The position numbers and the translations under genes were made by a program. 64,000 nucleotides of DNA from Gluconacetobacter sacchari (GTDB lineage Bacteria > Pseudomonadota > Alphaproteobacteria > Acetobacterales > Acetobacteraceae): contig NZ_JABEQJ010000019.1 of the NCBI RefSeq assembly GCF_014174255.1, forward strand, positions 1 to 64,000, given 5' to 3'. The notes below the pieces were generated by a model. That model did not search any database, had not been told where the DNA came from, and worked only from the letters and a program-made list of their open reading frames with translations. Positions 42,748 to 52,383 of the stretch are shown in pieces. Numbering within the stretch: the stretch's first letter is position 1; every line of letters starts with the position of its first letter.

Positions 42748-43842
42748 ATGGACAGCGCCGATCAATTCCGTTTCACGCATCTTCCGCACCCCGCGCCGGT
42801 ATCGGTGGCGCAGCGTACGGAATTGCTGGCCAATCCGGGGTTCGGGCGCGTCTTTACCGACCACATGGCGGTCGTCCGCTACAAGGAAGGGCAGGGCTGG
42901 CATAACCCGACGATCGAGGCGCGGGCGCCGATCGCGCTCGATCCGGCCGCGGCGGTGCTGCATTACGCGCAGGAGATCTTCGAGGGCATGAAGGCCTATC
43001 GCGCCGCCGATGGCGGCGTGGTGATGTTCCGCCCCGATGCCAATGCCCGCCGCTTCCGCCAGTCGGCCGAGCGCATGGCGATGGCCGAGGTGCCCGAGGC
43101 GCTGTTCCTGGACGCGGTGCGGGAACTGGTGCGGGCCGATCGCGACTGGATCCCGTCCGGCGAGAGCGCCAGCCTTTATCTGCGCCCGTTCATGATCGCC
43201 AGCGAGGCGTTTCTGGGCGTGAAGCCGTCGTCGGAATATCTGTTCATCGTCATCGCATCGCCGGTCGGGGCGTATTTCAGCGGTGGCGCGGTGTCGGTCT
43301 GGGTGTCGGAGGAGTATACCCGCGCCGCGCCCGGCGGCACGGGGGCGGCCAAGTGCGGGGGCAATTATGCCGCCAGCCTGCTGGCCCAGCGCGAGGCGAA
43401 GCGCCAGAATTGCGACCAGGTGCTGTTCCTGGATGCCGCCGAGCATCGGTGGATCGAGGAAATGGGCGGCATGAACGTCTTCTTCGTGATGGATGACGGC
43501 ACGCTGGTGACGCCGCCGCTGGGCGGGACGATCCTGCCCGGCATCACCCGCGACACGCTGCTGACGCTGGCGCGCGACAGGGGGCTGACGGTGCGCGAGG
43601 AGCGCTATGGCATCGATCAGTGCTATGCGGACGCGGCCAGCGGGCGGCTGGTCGAGGCGTTTGCCTGCGGCACGGCGGCGGTGGTGACCCCGATCGGCCG
43701 TTTCCGCGGGCATCGGGGCGAGATCGTGATCGGCGCGGGCAATGGCGCCGACCCGGTGACCGGAGATCTGCGCGAGGCGCTGATCGGGATCCAGCGCGGC
43801 CAGCGGCCCGACCCCCATGGCTGGGTGCAGCGCATCGACTGA
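42748..43842 (+). CDS. ilvE: Branched-chain amino acid aminotransferase
   Basis: A 364-residue fold-type IV PLP enzyme for the last step of valine, leucine and isoleucine synthesis. AQEIFEGMKAYR near residue 75, the PLP lysine in AAKCGGNYAASLLAQ near 205, and EEMGGMNVFFV are hallmarks of the BCAT family. Length is normal for this type. It is monocistronic and convergent with the RidA gene. Confidence 0.93.
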   Translation: MDSADQFRFTHLPHPAPVSVAQRTELLANPGFGRVFTDHMAVVRYKEGQGWHNPTIEARAPIALDPAAAVLHYAQEIFEGMKAYRAADGGVVMFRPDANARRFRQSAERMAMAEVPEALFLDAVRELVRADRDWIPSGESASLYLRPFMIASEAFLGVKPSSEYLFIVIASPVGAYFSGGAVSVWVSEEYTRAAPGGTGAAKCGGNYAASLLAQREAKRQNCDQVLFLDAAEHRWIEEMGGMNVFFVMDDGTLVTPPLGGTILPGITRDTLLTLARDRGLTVREERYGIDQCYADAASGRLVEAFACGTAAVVTPIGRFRGHRGEIVIGAGNGADPVTGDLREALIGIQRGQRPDPHGWVQRID

Positions 43843-43872
43843 CGCCGGCCAGGGTCAAGGCGCCGGCAAGGG

Positions 43873-44226
43873 TTACGGCAGCGCGGCGATCGCGGTCAGT
43901 TCCACCCGCCAGGCGGGGTCGGCCAGCGCGGCCTCGACGGTGGCGCGGGCCGGCTTGTTGCCATGGTCCAGCCATTCGTCCCAGGCGCGGTTCATGTCCG
44001 CCAGTTCGTTCATGTCGGCCAGGAAGATCTGGACCGACAGCAGGCGGCTCTTGTCCGTGCCGGCTTCGGCCAGCAGGGCGTCCACCTGGTGCAGGATGTC
44101 GGCCGTCTGGCCTGCCGTATCCAGCGACGAATCTTCGGCGACCTGGCCGGCCAGGTAGACCAGCCCGTTATGGATGGTCGCGCCGGACAGGCGGGTTTCG
44201 GGCTGCAGGCGGGTGATCGGACTCAT
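43873..44226 (-). CDS. Cytosolic RidA/YjgF-family protein
   Basis: A 117-residue RidA-fold protein: VYLAGQVAED near residue 25, LLSVQIFLADMNELADMN, and KPARATVEAAL with the conserved Arg. RidA hydrolyses reactive enamines and imines from PLP enzymes. The usual VEIEAIA near the end is VELTAIA here, so it may belong to a diverged subgroup. Its ATG lies 59 bases inside the end of the upstream peroxidase gene, so the two are coupled; SD is GGAGAG. The gene next door on the other strand is ilvE, a PLP enzyme. Confidence 0.87.
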   Translation of the reverse strand: MSPITRLQPETRLSGATIHNGLVYLAGQVAEDSSLDTAGQTADILHQVDALLAEAGTDKSRLLSVQIFLADMNELADMNRAWDEWLDHGNKPARATVEAALADPAWRVELTAIAALP

Positions 44227-45574
44227 GGTCGGTCTCTCCGTTCTCGGGTCGATGGGATGGTCCGTGGGATACCACATGATCGGTCAGCATCCGCAGGAAG
44301 GCGATGATGTCCCGCCGCTCGCGCGGGGTCAGGGCCGGCGGGTCGCCCGGGTGGCGGTCGAAGGGGGCGTCTGTGACGTCGAGATTGGCGCGGTAGGGCG
44401 GCGGCAGGTCGTCATAGCGGAGGACCCGGCCGCCGGCGTCCTTGGGGTAGATGCGCGCGGGCGCGACATCGCGCAGGGCGTAGAAATCCAGCACCCCGTC
44501 CAGCGTATGATAGGCGCCATTGTGGAAAAAGGCGTGTCGGGTGGCGACGTTGCGCAGGCCGGGCGTGATGAACAGGCCGCACATGTCCGTGCGGGCCGCC
44601 ATGTCGGTGCGGACCGGGCCGCATAATCCCAGATCGTGAAATCCCGGGTCGCGGTTGGCGGCCAGCGCGCGGTTGCGCGGCACGCCCAGGGCCTCGAACT
44701 GGTGGTCGGTCAGGAGGGGGGGCGTGCCGTCCGGCCCCGGGCGGTCGGGGTGGCAGGCGGCGCAATTGCCCTTGGCCGGGTCGTTGAACAGCAGGTAGCC
44801 CCGGCGCTGGGCGGGTGTCATGCGGAGGCGGCCTTCCAGCCAGTCGTCGTACGGACTGGCATAGGGATGGAAGGACGGGTCTTCGATCTGGTAGCGCGCG
44901 ATGGCGAACAGGGCTTCGGCCAGCAGCAGATCGTCCGAATGGCCGACGGCCTGGCCGCCCAGGCGGCGCAGCATGGGCGCGTAGGGGCCCCGGGCGAGGC
45001 GGGCGAGGACGATGGCGCGGCTGGAGGCCATTTCGTCGGGGTTGAACAGCGGGCCGGCGACCTGCTGTTGCAGCGTGTCGGCCCGACCGTCCCAGAACAG
45101 GCCGCCCTGCGGGACCAGGTTGGCGGCGGACGCGGCATTGTTCCGGGCCGTCTTGGCGCCGTGCGGACCGACGGCGACGGTGGAGGGCGTGGGGGCGGTT
45201 TCGTTTTCCGCCGTGTCGGGGCCGATGCTGAAGGGTGGACGGGTTTCCAGATAGGTCAGGGTGGGCACCGCGCGCAGGCCGTCGCGGGTGAGGTCTGTGC
45301 CGCCCAGTGCCACGGCGGAGGCGCCCGCCGGGGCGTAATGATGGGCGGGGTCGTGGCAGGAGGCGCAGGATTGCCGCCCCGATCCGGACAGGGCGGGATC
45401 GTGGAACAGGGTGCGCCCGAGTTGCGCCATCGCCGAGAGCGGGGCGGTGGATGGGCGGCGCAGGTTGACCGGGCAGGGGTTGCCGCCGTCGGCCGCCGGA
45501 GCGCACGCCGGTGGCGTGGCCGCGAAGGCCGGGACGGCGAGGAGGCTCAGGACGACGGTAAGTTTGAAAATCAC
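44168..45574 (-). CDS. Diheme cytochrome c peroxidase/MauG-like protein
   Basis: A 468-residue exported protein with a signal peptide and two heme c sites (CASCHDP near residue 70 and CAACHPD near 275). Other conserved blocks are GRTLFHDPALSG, GGLFWDGRADTL and TPGLRNVATRHAFFHNG. It reduces peroxide in the periplasm or oxidises a protein substrate. The last about 20 residues overlap the RidA gene in another frame and are His/Pro-rich. Confidence 0.9.
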   Translation of the reverse strand: MIFKLTVVLSLLAVPAFAATPPACAPAADGGNPCPVNLRRPSTAPLSAMAQLGRTLFHDPALSGSGRQSCASCHDPAHHYAPAGASAVALGGTDLTRDGLRAVPTLTYLETRPPFSIGPDTAENETAPTPSTVAVGPHGAKTARNNAASAANLVPQGGLFWDGRADTLQQQVAGPLFNPDEMASSRAIVLARLARGPYAPMLRRLGGQAVGHSDDLLLAEALFAIARYQIEDPSFHPYASPYDDWLEGRLRMTPAQRRGYLLFNDPAKGNCAACHPDRPGPDGTPPLLTDHQFEALGVPRNRALAANRDPGFHDLGLCGPVRTDMAARTDMCGLFITPGLRNVATRHAFFHNGAYHTLDGVLDFYALRDVAPARIYPKDAGGRVLRYDDLPPPYRANLDVTDAPFDRHPGDPPALTPRERRDIIAFLRMLTDHVVSHGPSHRPENGETDHESDHPPAARNPPVRRDHP

Positions 45575-45627
45575 TTTTTCATATCGAGAGAAGTTTTGAG
45601 GGGGCGGCGTCCTGCATGGGCGTGTCG

Positions 45628-47277
45628 TCAGCGCGCGATCGGCTCGCCGGTCTGTGGATCCAGCAGCAGGCGGCCGGTCCGGGGCGGATGGGTGAAATCG
45701 AACAGGTCGCGCAGGTCGGCGGCCTCGGCGTCGAAGGCGCCGCCGCCGAGGCGGGTGCCGTGCAGCCAGTTATCCTCGATGAAGCGGGTGACCGAGCTTT
45801 GGGTCAGCAGGACGTGGCTGATGTAATTGGTCTTCGCCCAGGGCGAGATGACCAGAAGGGGGATGCGGGTGCCGGGACCGCAGCGGCCGTTGACGGGGCG
45901 GCCATCGATGCCCAGCGGCCGGGAGGCGCTGCCGCAGCGGCCCGGACCGTCGAGCTGGTCGACCTCGGGGTCGTTCGAGGAGCGGGTGGGGGGGATGAAG
46001 GCGTGGTCGTACCAGCCGTCGGAATCGTCCCAGGCGATGATGATGGCGGTGTCGCGCCATTCCGGCCGTTGCTGGACCATGTTCAGGATTTCGACCATGC
46101 CCTGCTGTTCGTCCAGCGGGTCGGAATAGCCGGCATGACCGTCGCGGTAGGCCGGGAGCTTGATGAACGAGACCGCCGGCAGGTTGCCGGCGTGCAGGGC
46201 GGCGGCGAAGTCGCGCAGATCATATTCATGATTGGCGGGGTCGCGCGTCGTGCCGTCCGCCGCGACGCTGTGGCCGATGGCGGCGACCGAGGAGGGGCGG
46301 GCGTGGGTCGGGTTGGCGGTGCTGGGGAAATACTGGAACCAGTTATGGTGGGGCATGTAGTCGGGAATCGTCTGGCCGACCACGGGCGAGGGCGTGGACC
46401 GGGCGCAGCCGGTCGTGCCGTTGGGGTTGCGGATGTCGAGCGCGAAGCCGCCCATGAAGCCGCCCCAGGTGATGCCGGCCTGGTTCAGCAGGTCGCCGAT
46501 ATTGCGGCCGCGCATGGTGACCTGGTTGTCGGGCACCGAGCAGACGTCATAGGCCGGGTCGATGTCGTTGATCATCGTCCAGCCGCCCTGGCCGTCGGCG
46601 ATATAGGGGGTGGCGGCGTGCCTGGTCGCCGGCTTCTGCGTCGTCCTGACGATCTGCATGCCGTTGGTCTGGCCCGCGACGACCTCCAGCGCGCCGGGGG
46701 TGGAGGGGCCGTAGGTGTCGGTGTAGGTGGCGTCGCTCATCGCGAAATGCTGGGCGTATTGCCACAGCGCGGTGACGGTGTTGCCGTCGAAATAGCCCAT
46801 CACCTGGCCCCGCGTGCCGAAGGCGCCCACGCCGCCGGGGCTGGCGCGGCCGGTATGGAGGGGGAACAGGTCGGCCTTGCCGCCGTGATAGGCCAGTTGC
46901 TCGGCGGTGTAGGCGTGGTTCTGGTCGGCGGTGGCGGCCTGGGTGCGGTCGAGGCGGAAGGGCAGGCTGGCGTCGCGGCCGTTGGCAGGGCCGGCATTGG
47001 GGTTGCTGGCCAGCAGTCCGGCGGCGGCCAGCGTGTTGGCCGGCGGCGTGCCGGGCCGGGCCGTGAAGGCCGGTTCGCCGGGCGGGTTGGCGGCCTGCGG
47101 ATAGGTGGCGAAATAATGGTCGAACGAGACGTTCTCGTCATACAGCACGATCAGGTGCCTGATCGGCGTGGCGGTGGCGGGTGCCGGCTGGTCCTGCCGG
47201 GGGGCGGCGATGGCGGGCGTGGCGGCGAGCAGGGCCGCCAGGGTGCTGGCGAGGCGGACTGGGGTCGGGAAGATCAT
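45628..47277 (-). CDS. Exported phosphoesterase (acid phosphatase AcpA / phospholipase C superfamily)
   Basis: A 549-residue periplasmic enzyme with a signal peptide (cut near AIAAP). The superfamily opening is LIVLYDENVSFDHYFATYP, with the metal-binding ENxSFDHYF block. IIIAWDDSDGWYDHAF and RIPLLVISPWAKTNYISH follow as in phospholipase C and AcpA acid phosphatases. It cleaves a phosphomonoester or phosphodiester to release phosphate. ATG 47277 fits the signal peptide. It is divergent from the alcohol dehydrogenase gene. Confidence 0.88.
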   Translation of the reverse strand: MIFPTPVRLASTLAALLAATPAIAAPRQDQPAPATATPIRHLIVLYDENVSFDHYFATYPQAANPPGEPAFTARPGTPPANTLAAAGLLASNPNAGPANGRDASLPFRLDRTQAATADQNHAYTAEQLAYHGGKADLFPLHTGRASPGGVGAFGTRGQVMGYFDGNTVTALWQYAQHFAMSDATYTDTYGPSTPGALEVVAGQTNGMQIVRTTQKPATRHAATPYIADGQGGWTMINDIDPAYDVCSVPDNQVTMRGRNIGDLLNQAGITWGGFMGGFALDIRNPNGTTGCARSTPSPVVGQTIPDYMPHHNWFQYFPSTANPTHARPSSVAAIGHSVAADGTTRDPANHEYDLRDFAAALHAGNLPAVSFIKLPAYRDGHAGYSDPLDEQQGMVEILNMVQQRPEWRDTAIIIAWDDSDGWYDHAFIPPTRSSNDPEVDQLDGPGRCGSASRPLGIDGRPVNGRCGPGTRIPLLVISPWAKTNYISHVLLTQSSVTRFIEDNWLHGTRLGGGAFDAEAADLRDLFDFTHPPRTGRLLLDPQTGEPIAR

Positions 47278-47457
47278 GCCGGGCGCGTATCCTGCTGATG
47301 TCGGTTTCGAGCCGGAGGAGTGGGCGAGCGGGGCGCGCGGGACGATCACCCCCCGGCGATCGGCCCACGTTCTATAAGGTGTCGTCCGGCGGTTGGCCAG
47401 AATGGAACGGAAGGGGAAGAGTGTGAATTCTTGATGATGGCGGCGAAAGCGGCGGTC

Positions 47458-47471
47458 TTGACGTAGATCAC
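47458..47471. promoter_or_regulatory. FNR/CRP-type site upstream of alcohol dehydrogenase
   Basis: TTGAC GTAG ATCAC resembles the FNR consensus TTGAT-N4-ATCAA, with two mismatches. It lies 78 bp before the ADH ATG. Regulation by an oxygen-sensing FNR-like protein is possible. Confidence 0.35.
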
Positions 47472-47548
47472 GGTTCGCCGGTCGCGGACGGGTTAGCGTG
47501 ATGACCAGGGCGCCGCGCGCGCCACCCCATGCAAGGCGAGGAACGACC

Positions 47549-48577
47549 ATGAGCGCGAAGATGAAGGCGGCCGTCGTCCGCGAATTCGGCAAGCCGCTGA
47601 CGATCGAGGAACTGGATATTCCCGCGATCCGTCCCGACCAGATCCTGGTGCGGCTGGATGCGTGCGGCGTGTGCCATACCGACCTGCATGCCGCCCGGGG
47701 GGACTGGCCCGTCAAGCCGAAGCCGCCCTTCGTGCCCGGGCACGAGGGCGTCGGGCACGTCGTGTCGGTGGGGAGTGCCGTCAAATGGGTGAAGGAAGGC
47801 GACGTGGTCGGCGTGCCCTGGCTGTATTCGGCCTGCGGCCATTGCGAACATTGCCTGGGCGGGTGGGAGACGCTGTGCCCCGCGCAGGAGGATACGGGCT
47901 ATAGCGTCAATGGCTGTTTCGCCGAGTATGTGGTGGCCGACCCCGATTACGTGGCGCATCTGCCGAAGAGCGTCGACCCGTTGCAGGTCGCGCCGGTGCT
48001 GTGCGCGGGGCTGACCGTCTACAAGGGGTTGAAGATGACCGACACCCGCCCGGGGCAGTGGGTGGCGGTGTCGGGCGTCGGCGGGCTGGGCCAGATGGCG
48101 GTGCAATATGGCGTGGCCATGGGCCTGAACGTGATCGCCATCGATATCGACGACGACAAGCTGGCGACTGCCAGGGTGCTGGGGGCCGCGCTGACGGTGA
48201 ATGCGCGGGCGGTCGATCCCGCGCCCTACATCCAGTCGCAGGTGGGCGGCGCGCATGGCGTGCTGGTGACGGCGGTGTCGCGCACCGCCTTCGCGCAGGC
48301 GATGGGCTTCGCCCGGCGGGGCGGCACGATCGTGCTGAACGGGCTGCCGCCGGGGGAATTCCCGATTTCCATCTTCGACATGGTGATGGCCGGGACCACG
48401 GTGCGCGGGTCGATCGTCGGCACGCGGCTGGACATGATCGAGGCGGTGTCCTTCTTCGCCGACGGCAAGGTCAAGACGGTGATCGAGCCCGACCGGCTGG
48501 AGAATATCAACCAGATCTTCGCCGACCTGGAGGCGGGCAACGTGCAGGGGCGCAAGGTGCTCGACCTGCGGGGCTGA
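47549..48577 (+). CDS. adhP: Zinc-dependent alcohol dehydrogenase
   Basis: A 342-residue medium-chain dehydrogenase: catalytic-zinc Cys in GVCHTDLHAARGDW, GHEGVGHVV, the structural zinc cluster CGHCEHCLGGWETLC, and the NAD loop GVGGLGQMAVQYG. It interconverts ethanol and acetaldehyde in the cytoplasm with NAD, separately from the membrane PQQ route of acetic acid bacteria. ATG 47549 behind GAGGA. Confidence 0.9.
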   Translation: MSAKMKAAVVREFGKPLTIEELDIPAIRPDQILVRLDACGVCHTDLHAARGDWPVKPKPPFVPGHEGVGHVVSVGSAVKWVKEGDVVGVPWLYSACGHCEHCLGGWETLCPAQEDTGYSVNGCFAEYVVADPDYVAHLPKSVDPLQVAPVLCAGLTVYKGLKMTDTRPGQWVAVSGVGGLGQMAVQYGVAMGLNVIAIDIDDDKLATARVLGAALTVNARAVDPAPYIQSQVGGAHGVLVTAVSRTAFAQAMGFARRGGTIVLNGLPPGEFPISIFDMVMAGTTVRGSIVGTRLDMIEAVSFFADGKVKTVIEPDRLENINQIFADLEAGNVQGRKVLDLRG

Positions 48578-48647
48578 GGGGAGCGTGGCCGCCGGGCGGC
48601 GTTATGGTCTATGATCCCGCCATCATGGGTGGTGGTGAGGACGGGCT

Positions 48648-50072
48648 ATGCGGAACAGCGCGCGGATCTGGGAGTGCGTCGAGGCCCGCAAGGCGCCGCT
48701 GATCGCGCTGAGCGACGCGGTGTGGGCGGTGCCGGAACTGAATTTCGGCGAGTTCCGCTCGGTCGCGCTGCATGACGCGGCGCTGGAGCAGGCGGGCTTT
48801 CGCATCACCCGCGAGGTGGCGGGGCTGCCGACCGCGATCATGGGCGAGGCCGGGGAGGGCGGGCCCGTCATCGCCTTCCTGGGCGAATATGACGCGCTGC
48901 CGGGGCTGAGCCAGCAGGCCGGGGCGATGGTTCACCAGCCGTTGCCGGGCCCGGGCAACGGCCATGCCTGCGGGCACAACCTGCTGGGCTCGGCGTCGCT
49001 GCTGGCGGCGGCGGCGCTGAAGGACTGGCTGGCCGAGAGCGGGATGAAGGGGCGGGTGCGCTATTATGGCTGCCCGGCGGAGGAAGGCGGCGCCGGCAAG
49101 GGCTTCATGGTGCGGGCCGGCGCGTTCGACGATGTCGATGTCGCGATTTCGTGGCATCCGTATGCGTTCTCCACCGTCTTTCCACCGGCGGCGCTGGCCA
49201 ACATGCGCCTGGATTTCACCTTCACCGGGCGGTCGGCCCATGCCGCCGCCGCGCCGCATCTGGGCCGTTCGGCGCTGGATGCGGCGGAACTGATGAATGT
49301 CGGGGTGAACTATCTGCGCGAGCATATGCTGCCGAGTTCGCGCATTCATTACGCCTATCAGGATGCGGGGGGCGAGGCGCCGAACGTGGTGCAGTCGCGG
49401 GTGGTCATCCGCTATACGGTCCGCGCCGCGGAGCTGGAGGACATGCTGGCCCTGGCCGCGCGCGTGCGCCGGGTGGCGGACGGCGCCGCGATGATGACCG
49501 AAACCCGGGTCGCGTGCGCGGTGGTCAGCGGCATGGCCAACCTGCTGCCGAACCCGCCGCTGGAGGCGGCGATGCAGGCGAACCTGGAGCGGCTGGGGCC
49601 GCCGCCCTTCGACGCCGCCGACCGGGCCTTCGCCCGGGAGATGCAGAAGACCTTCACCCCCGACGATATCGCGGCGGCCTTCCGCCAGGTGGGCCTGCCG
49701 CCCTCGACCGACATGCCGCTGTGCGATGTCGTGCTGCCCTATCCGTCGCCGGCCGGGCCGATCCTGCTCGGGTCGACCGATGTGGGGGATGTCAGTTGGA
49801 CGGTGCCGACGGTGCAGGCGCTGGGCGCGACCTGTGCCATCGGCACCGCGCTGCATTCGTGGCAGATGACCGCGCAGGGGCAATCTTCCGTGGCCCATAC
49901 CGGCATGGTCCATGTCGCCAAGGTGATGGCGGCGACGGCGGTGGATGTGCTGTCCGACCCCGAGTTGCTGGCGCGGGCCCGGCAGGACCATGCCGCGCGG
50001 CTGGCCGAGCGCCCCTATGTCAGCCCGATGCCGGACGATTTGATGCCGCCGATCGTGCGGCGGGAGGCCTGA
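48648..50072 (+). CDS. M20-family amidohydrolase (AbgB-like)
   Basis: A 474-residue zinc hydrolase: FLGEYDALPGLSQQ, GNGHACGHNLLG, YGCPAEEGGAGK and RSAHAAAAPHLGRSALDA are the signature blocks of M20D amidohydrolases, closest to p-aminobenzoyl-glutamate hydrolase subunit B. It hydrolyses an N-acyl bond in the cytoplasm. It follows the alcohol dehydrogenase by 70 bp. No AbgA partner is visible. Confidence 0.87.
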   Translation: MRNSARIWECVEARKAPLIALSDAVWAVPELNFGEFRSVALHDAALEQAGFRITREVAGLPTAIMGEAGEGGPVIAFLGEYDALPGLSQQAGAMVHQPLPGPGNGHACGHNLLGSASLLAAAALKDWLAESGMKGRVRYYGCPAEEGGAGKGFMVRAGAFDDVDVAISWHPYAFSTVFPPAALANMRLDFTFTGRSAHAAAAPHLGRSALDAAELMNVGVNYLREHMLPSSRIHYAYQDAGGEAPNVVQSRVVIRYTVRAAELEDMLALAARVRRVADGAAMMTETRVACAVVSGMANLLPNPPLEAAMQANLERLGPPPFDAADRAFAREMQKTFTPDDIAAAFRQVGLPPSTDMPLCDVVLPYPSPAGPILLGSTDVGDVSWTVPTVQALGATCAIGTALHSWQMTAQGQSSVAHTGMVHVAKVMAATAVDVLSDPELLARARQDHAARLAERPYVSPMPDDLMPPIVRREA

Positions 50073-50355
50073 CCTGGCCGCCGGTCTGTGGATATCGTAA
50101 CGATTTTCGCGCCCGGTGTGCTATTTACGTCACGGCTGGTCGCCGTCGGATTTTTGCCGAGGCCGGAAAGATCCGCAAAAGGAATGGTTTGCCGCCGCAT
50201 GGCCGGCACGGGGGACAAAAAAACCGTTGCGCGAGGGGATCATGTCATTGCCCGCGCATGGCAGCGCCTTATAACTTGCATGGCGTTTCCGTCTCCGGCC
50301 GGTCGGGAACGTCCTTGATGGTGCCGCTTTCTGTCCTGTCTGCTGGGGGAACTTG

Positions 50356-51957
50356 ATGACAAACGCTTTTCGGCGTCCGGTGGCGACACGCCGCCAGATG
50401 CTGACACGAATCGGAATCCTGGGGGGGAGTGCCGCCCTGTACCAGGCCATGACCAGCCTGGGACATGCCGCGGGCACGGATTTCGCCGGGCCGCCCGCCC
50501 TGACCGGCGGCAAGCCCGGCACGAAGGTGCTGGTGCTGGGCGCCGGCCTGGCCGGGATGCTGGCGGCGTATGAATTGCGCAAGGCCGGATACCAGGTCCA
50601 GATCCTGGAGTTTCAGAACCGCGCCGGCGGCCGCAACATTTCGCTGCGCGGCGGGGACACGCTGAGCGAACTGGGCGGCGCTGTGCAGAAAGTGCAGTTC
50701 GCGCCGGGCAATTACATCAATCCCGGCCCGTGGCGGATCCCGTATCATCACCAGGGCCTGCTGCATTACTGCAAGGCCTTCGGCGTGCAACTGGAGCCGT
50801 TTGTCGAGCTGAATCACAATTCGTGGCTGCATGCCGGCAACGCGTTCGGCGGCAAGCCCGTGCGCTATCGCGACTATGCCGCGGATTTCACCGGTTTTAC
50901 GGCGGAGCTGCTGGCCAAGGCGATCGACCAGCACAAGCTGGACGATCCGGTCTCGGCCGATGAGCGCGCCCATGTCGTGGCGGCGATGAGGGGCTGGGGC
51001 GGGCTGACGGCCGACGGGGCCTATCGCAAGGGGAGCATCAGCTCGCTGCGCCGTGGCTTCGCCAAGCCGCAGGGCGGCGGGGTGGACGGTGCGCCCGTGC
51101 CCTCCGACCTGTTCGCGCGGGACGATGTCATGCGGTCGGGCCTGTGGCAGTGGATGGCGTTCCATGAGCGGCTGGACATGCAGACGACGATGTTCCAGCC
51201 GGTCGGCGGCATGGACCAGATCGGCAAGGGCTTCAACCGCCAGGTACACGACCTGATCACGCTGAACTGCAAGGTGACGGCGATCCATCAGGACGATCGG
51301 CATGTGACCGTGACCTACAACGACATGTCGCATGGCGGCGCGGTGAAGCAGGCCGAGGCGGATTACTGCGTCTGCACGATTCCGCTGCCGGTGCTGTCGC
51401 AACTGGACGTGCAGGTCGGCGGCCCGCTGAAGGCGGCGATCGCGGCGGTGCCCTATGCCTCTTCGGTCAAGCTCGGGCTGGAATTCAAGCGCCGGTTCTG
51501 GGAGCAGGACGACCAGATCTATGGCGGCATCAGCTTTACCGATCAGCCGATCAGCCAGATTTCCTACCCCAGCCACGGCTATTTCTCGGACGGGCCGGCG
51601 GTGCTGCTGGGCGGCTACATGTTCGGGCCGGCGGCCTATGATTTCGCCGGCATGACCCCGGCCGAGCGGATCGAGCACGGCCTGGCGCAGGGCCAGGCGA
51701 TCCATGCCAATTATCGCGACGAATTCCGTACCGGCGTGTCGATGGCCTGGAGCCGCATGCCCTGGACCCTCGGCTGCTGTTCCATGTGGTCCGAGCAGGC
51801 GCGCAAGACCCATTACAAGGCGTTGTGCGCGATCGACAACCGGATCGTACTGGCCGGCGAGCATGCCTCGTATATCGGCTGCTGGCAGGAGGGCGCCATC
51901 CTGTCGTCGCTGGACGCCATTACCCGTCTGCACAAACGCGCGCAGGGAGCTGCCTGA
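50356..51957 (+). CDS. Tat-exported flavin amine oxidase-like dehydrogenase
   Basis: A 533-residue flavoprotein. The leader has an RR motif (TRRQMLTRIGILG) for Tat export. The FAD loop is VLVLGAGLAGMLAAYELRKA with the RAGGR motif, and the C-terminal flavin block is VLAGEHASYIGCWQEGAI, as in monoamine and L-amino acid oxidases. Its stop overlaps the ATG of a cytochrome c gene (TGATG), so electrons probably go to that cytochrome and not to oxygen (inference). An exported RidA gene follows. The substrate (amine or amino acid) is unknown. ATG 50356 behind GGGGGA. Confidence 0.87.
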   Translation: MTNAFRRPVATRRQMLTRIGILGGSAALYQAMTSLGHAAGTDFAGPPALTGGKPGTKVLVLGAGLAGMLAAYELRKAGYQVQILEFQNRAGGRNISLRGGDTLSELGGAVQKVQFAPGNYINPGPWRIPYHHQGLLHYCKAFGVQLEPFVELNHNSWLHAGNAFGGKPVRYRDYAADFTGFTAELLAKAIDQHKLDDPVSADERAHVVAAMRGWGGLTADGAYRKGSISSLRRGFAKPQGGGVDGAPVPSDLFARDDVMRSGLWQWMAFHERLDMQTTMFQPVGGMDQIGKGFNRQVHDLITLNCKVTAIHQDDRHVTVTYNDMSHGGAVKQAEADYCVCTIPLPVLSQLDVQVGGPLKAAIAAVPYASSVKLGLEFKRRFWEQDDQIYGGISFTDQPISQISYPSHGYFSDGPAVLLGGYMFGPAAYDFAGMTPAERIEHGLAQGQAIHANYRDEFRTGVSMAWSRMPWTLGCCSMWSEQARKTHYKALCAIDNRIVLAGEHASYIGCWQEGAILSSLDAITRLHKRAQGAA

Positions 51958-52376
51958 TGCGGTCCGTCTATCTGCTTATGGCCGGCCTGGCGGCCGGTGC
52001 GTTTCTGGCGCCCCAGGCGCGGGCCGACAGCGCCAGCGCCGTGGTGGGCAAGATGCAGCCGATGCGCGATGGTGCCGATGTCTACCGGCATGTCTGCCAG
52101 AGCTGCCACATGCCCGACGCCAAGGGCGCCGAGGGCGCGGGTGCCCGCTTTCCGGCGCTGGCGGGGAACGCCAAGCTGGCCAGCGCGGACTACCCCGTCT
52201 ATGTCGTGCTGAACGGCTTCGGCGGCATGCCGTGGTTTTCCGGCATGCTGACCGACCAGCAGGTCGCCGACGTGGTGAATTATATCCGCACCCATTTCGG
52301 CAATCATTATACCGACATGGTGAAGCCGTCGGACGTTGCGGCTCAGCATCCGACCATCCGCTCCGAAGAGGAATGA
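51957..52376 (+). CDS. Periplasmic cytochrome c of the amine dehydrogenase module
   Basis: A 139-residue protein with a signal peptide (cut near ARADS) and one heme c site CQSCH near residue 44. MPWFSGMLTDQQVADVVNYIRTHFGN carries the axial Met and the closing helix of class I cytochromes c. It overlaps the flavoprotein gene by one base and is followed after 7 bp by the exported RidA gene. The likely role is electron transfer from the flavoprotein to the respiratory chain. Confidence 0.9.
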   Translation: MRSVYLLMAGLAAGAFLAPQARADSASAVVGKMQPMRDGADVYRHVCQSCHMPDAKGAEGAGARFPALAGNAKLASADYPVYVVLNGFGGMPWFSGMLTDQQVADVVNYIRTHFGNHYTDMVKPSDVAAQHPTIRSEEE

Positions 52377-52383
52377 CAGGCAT

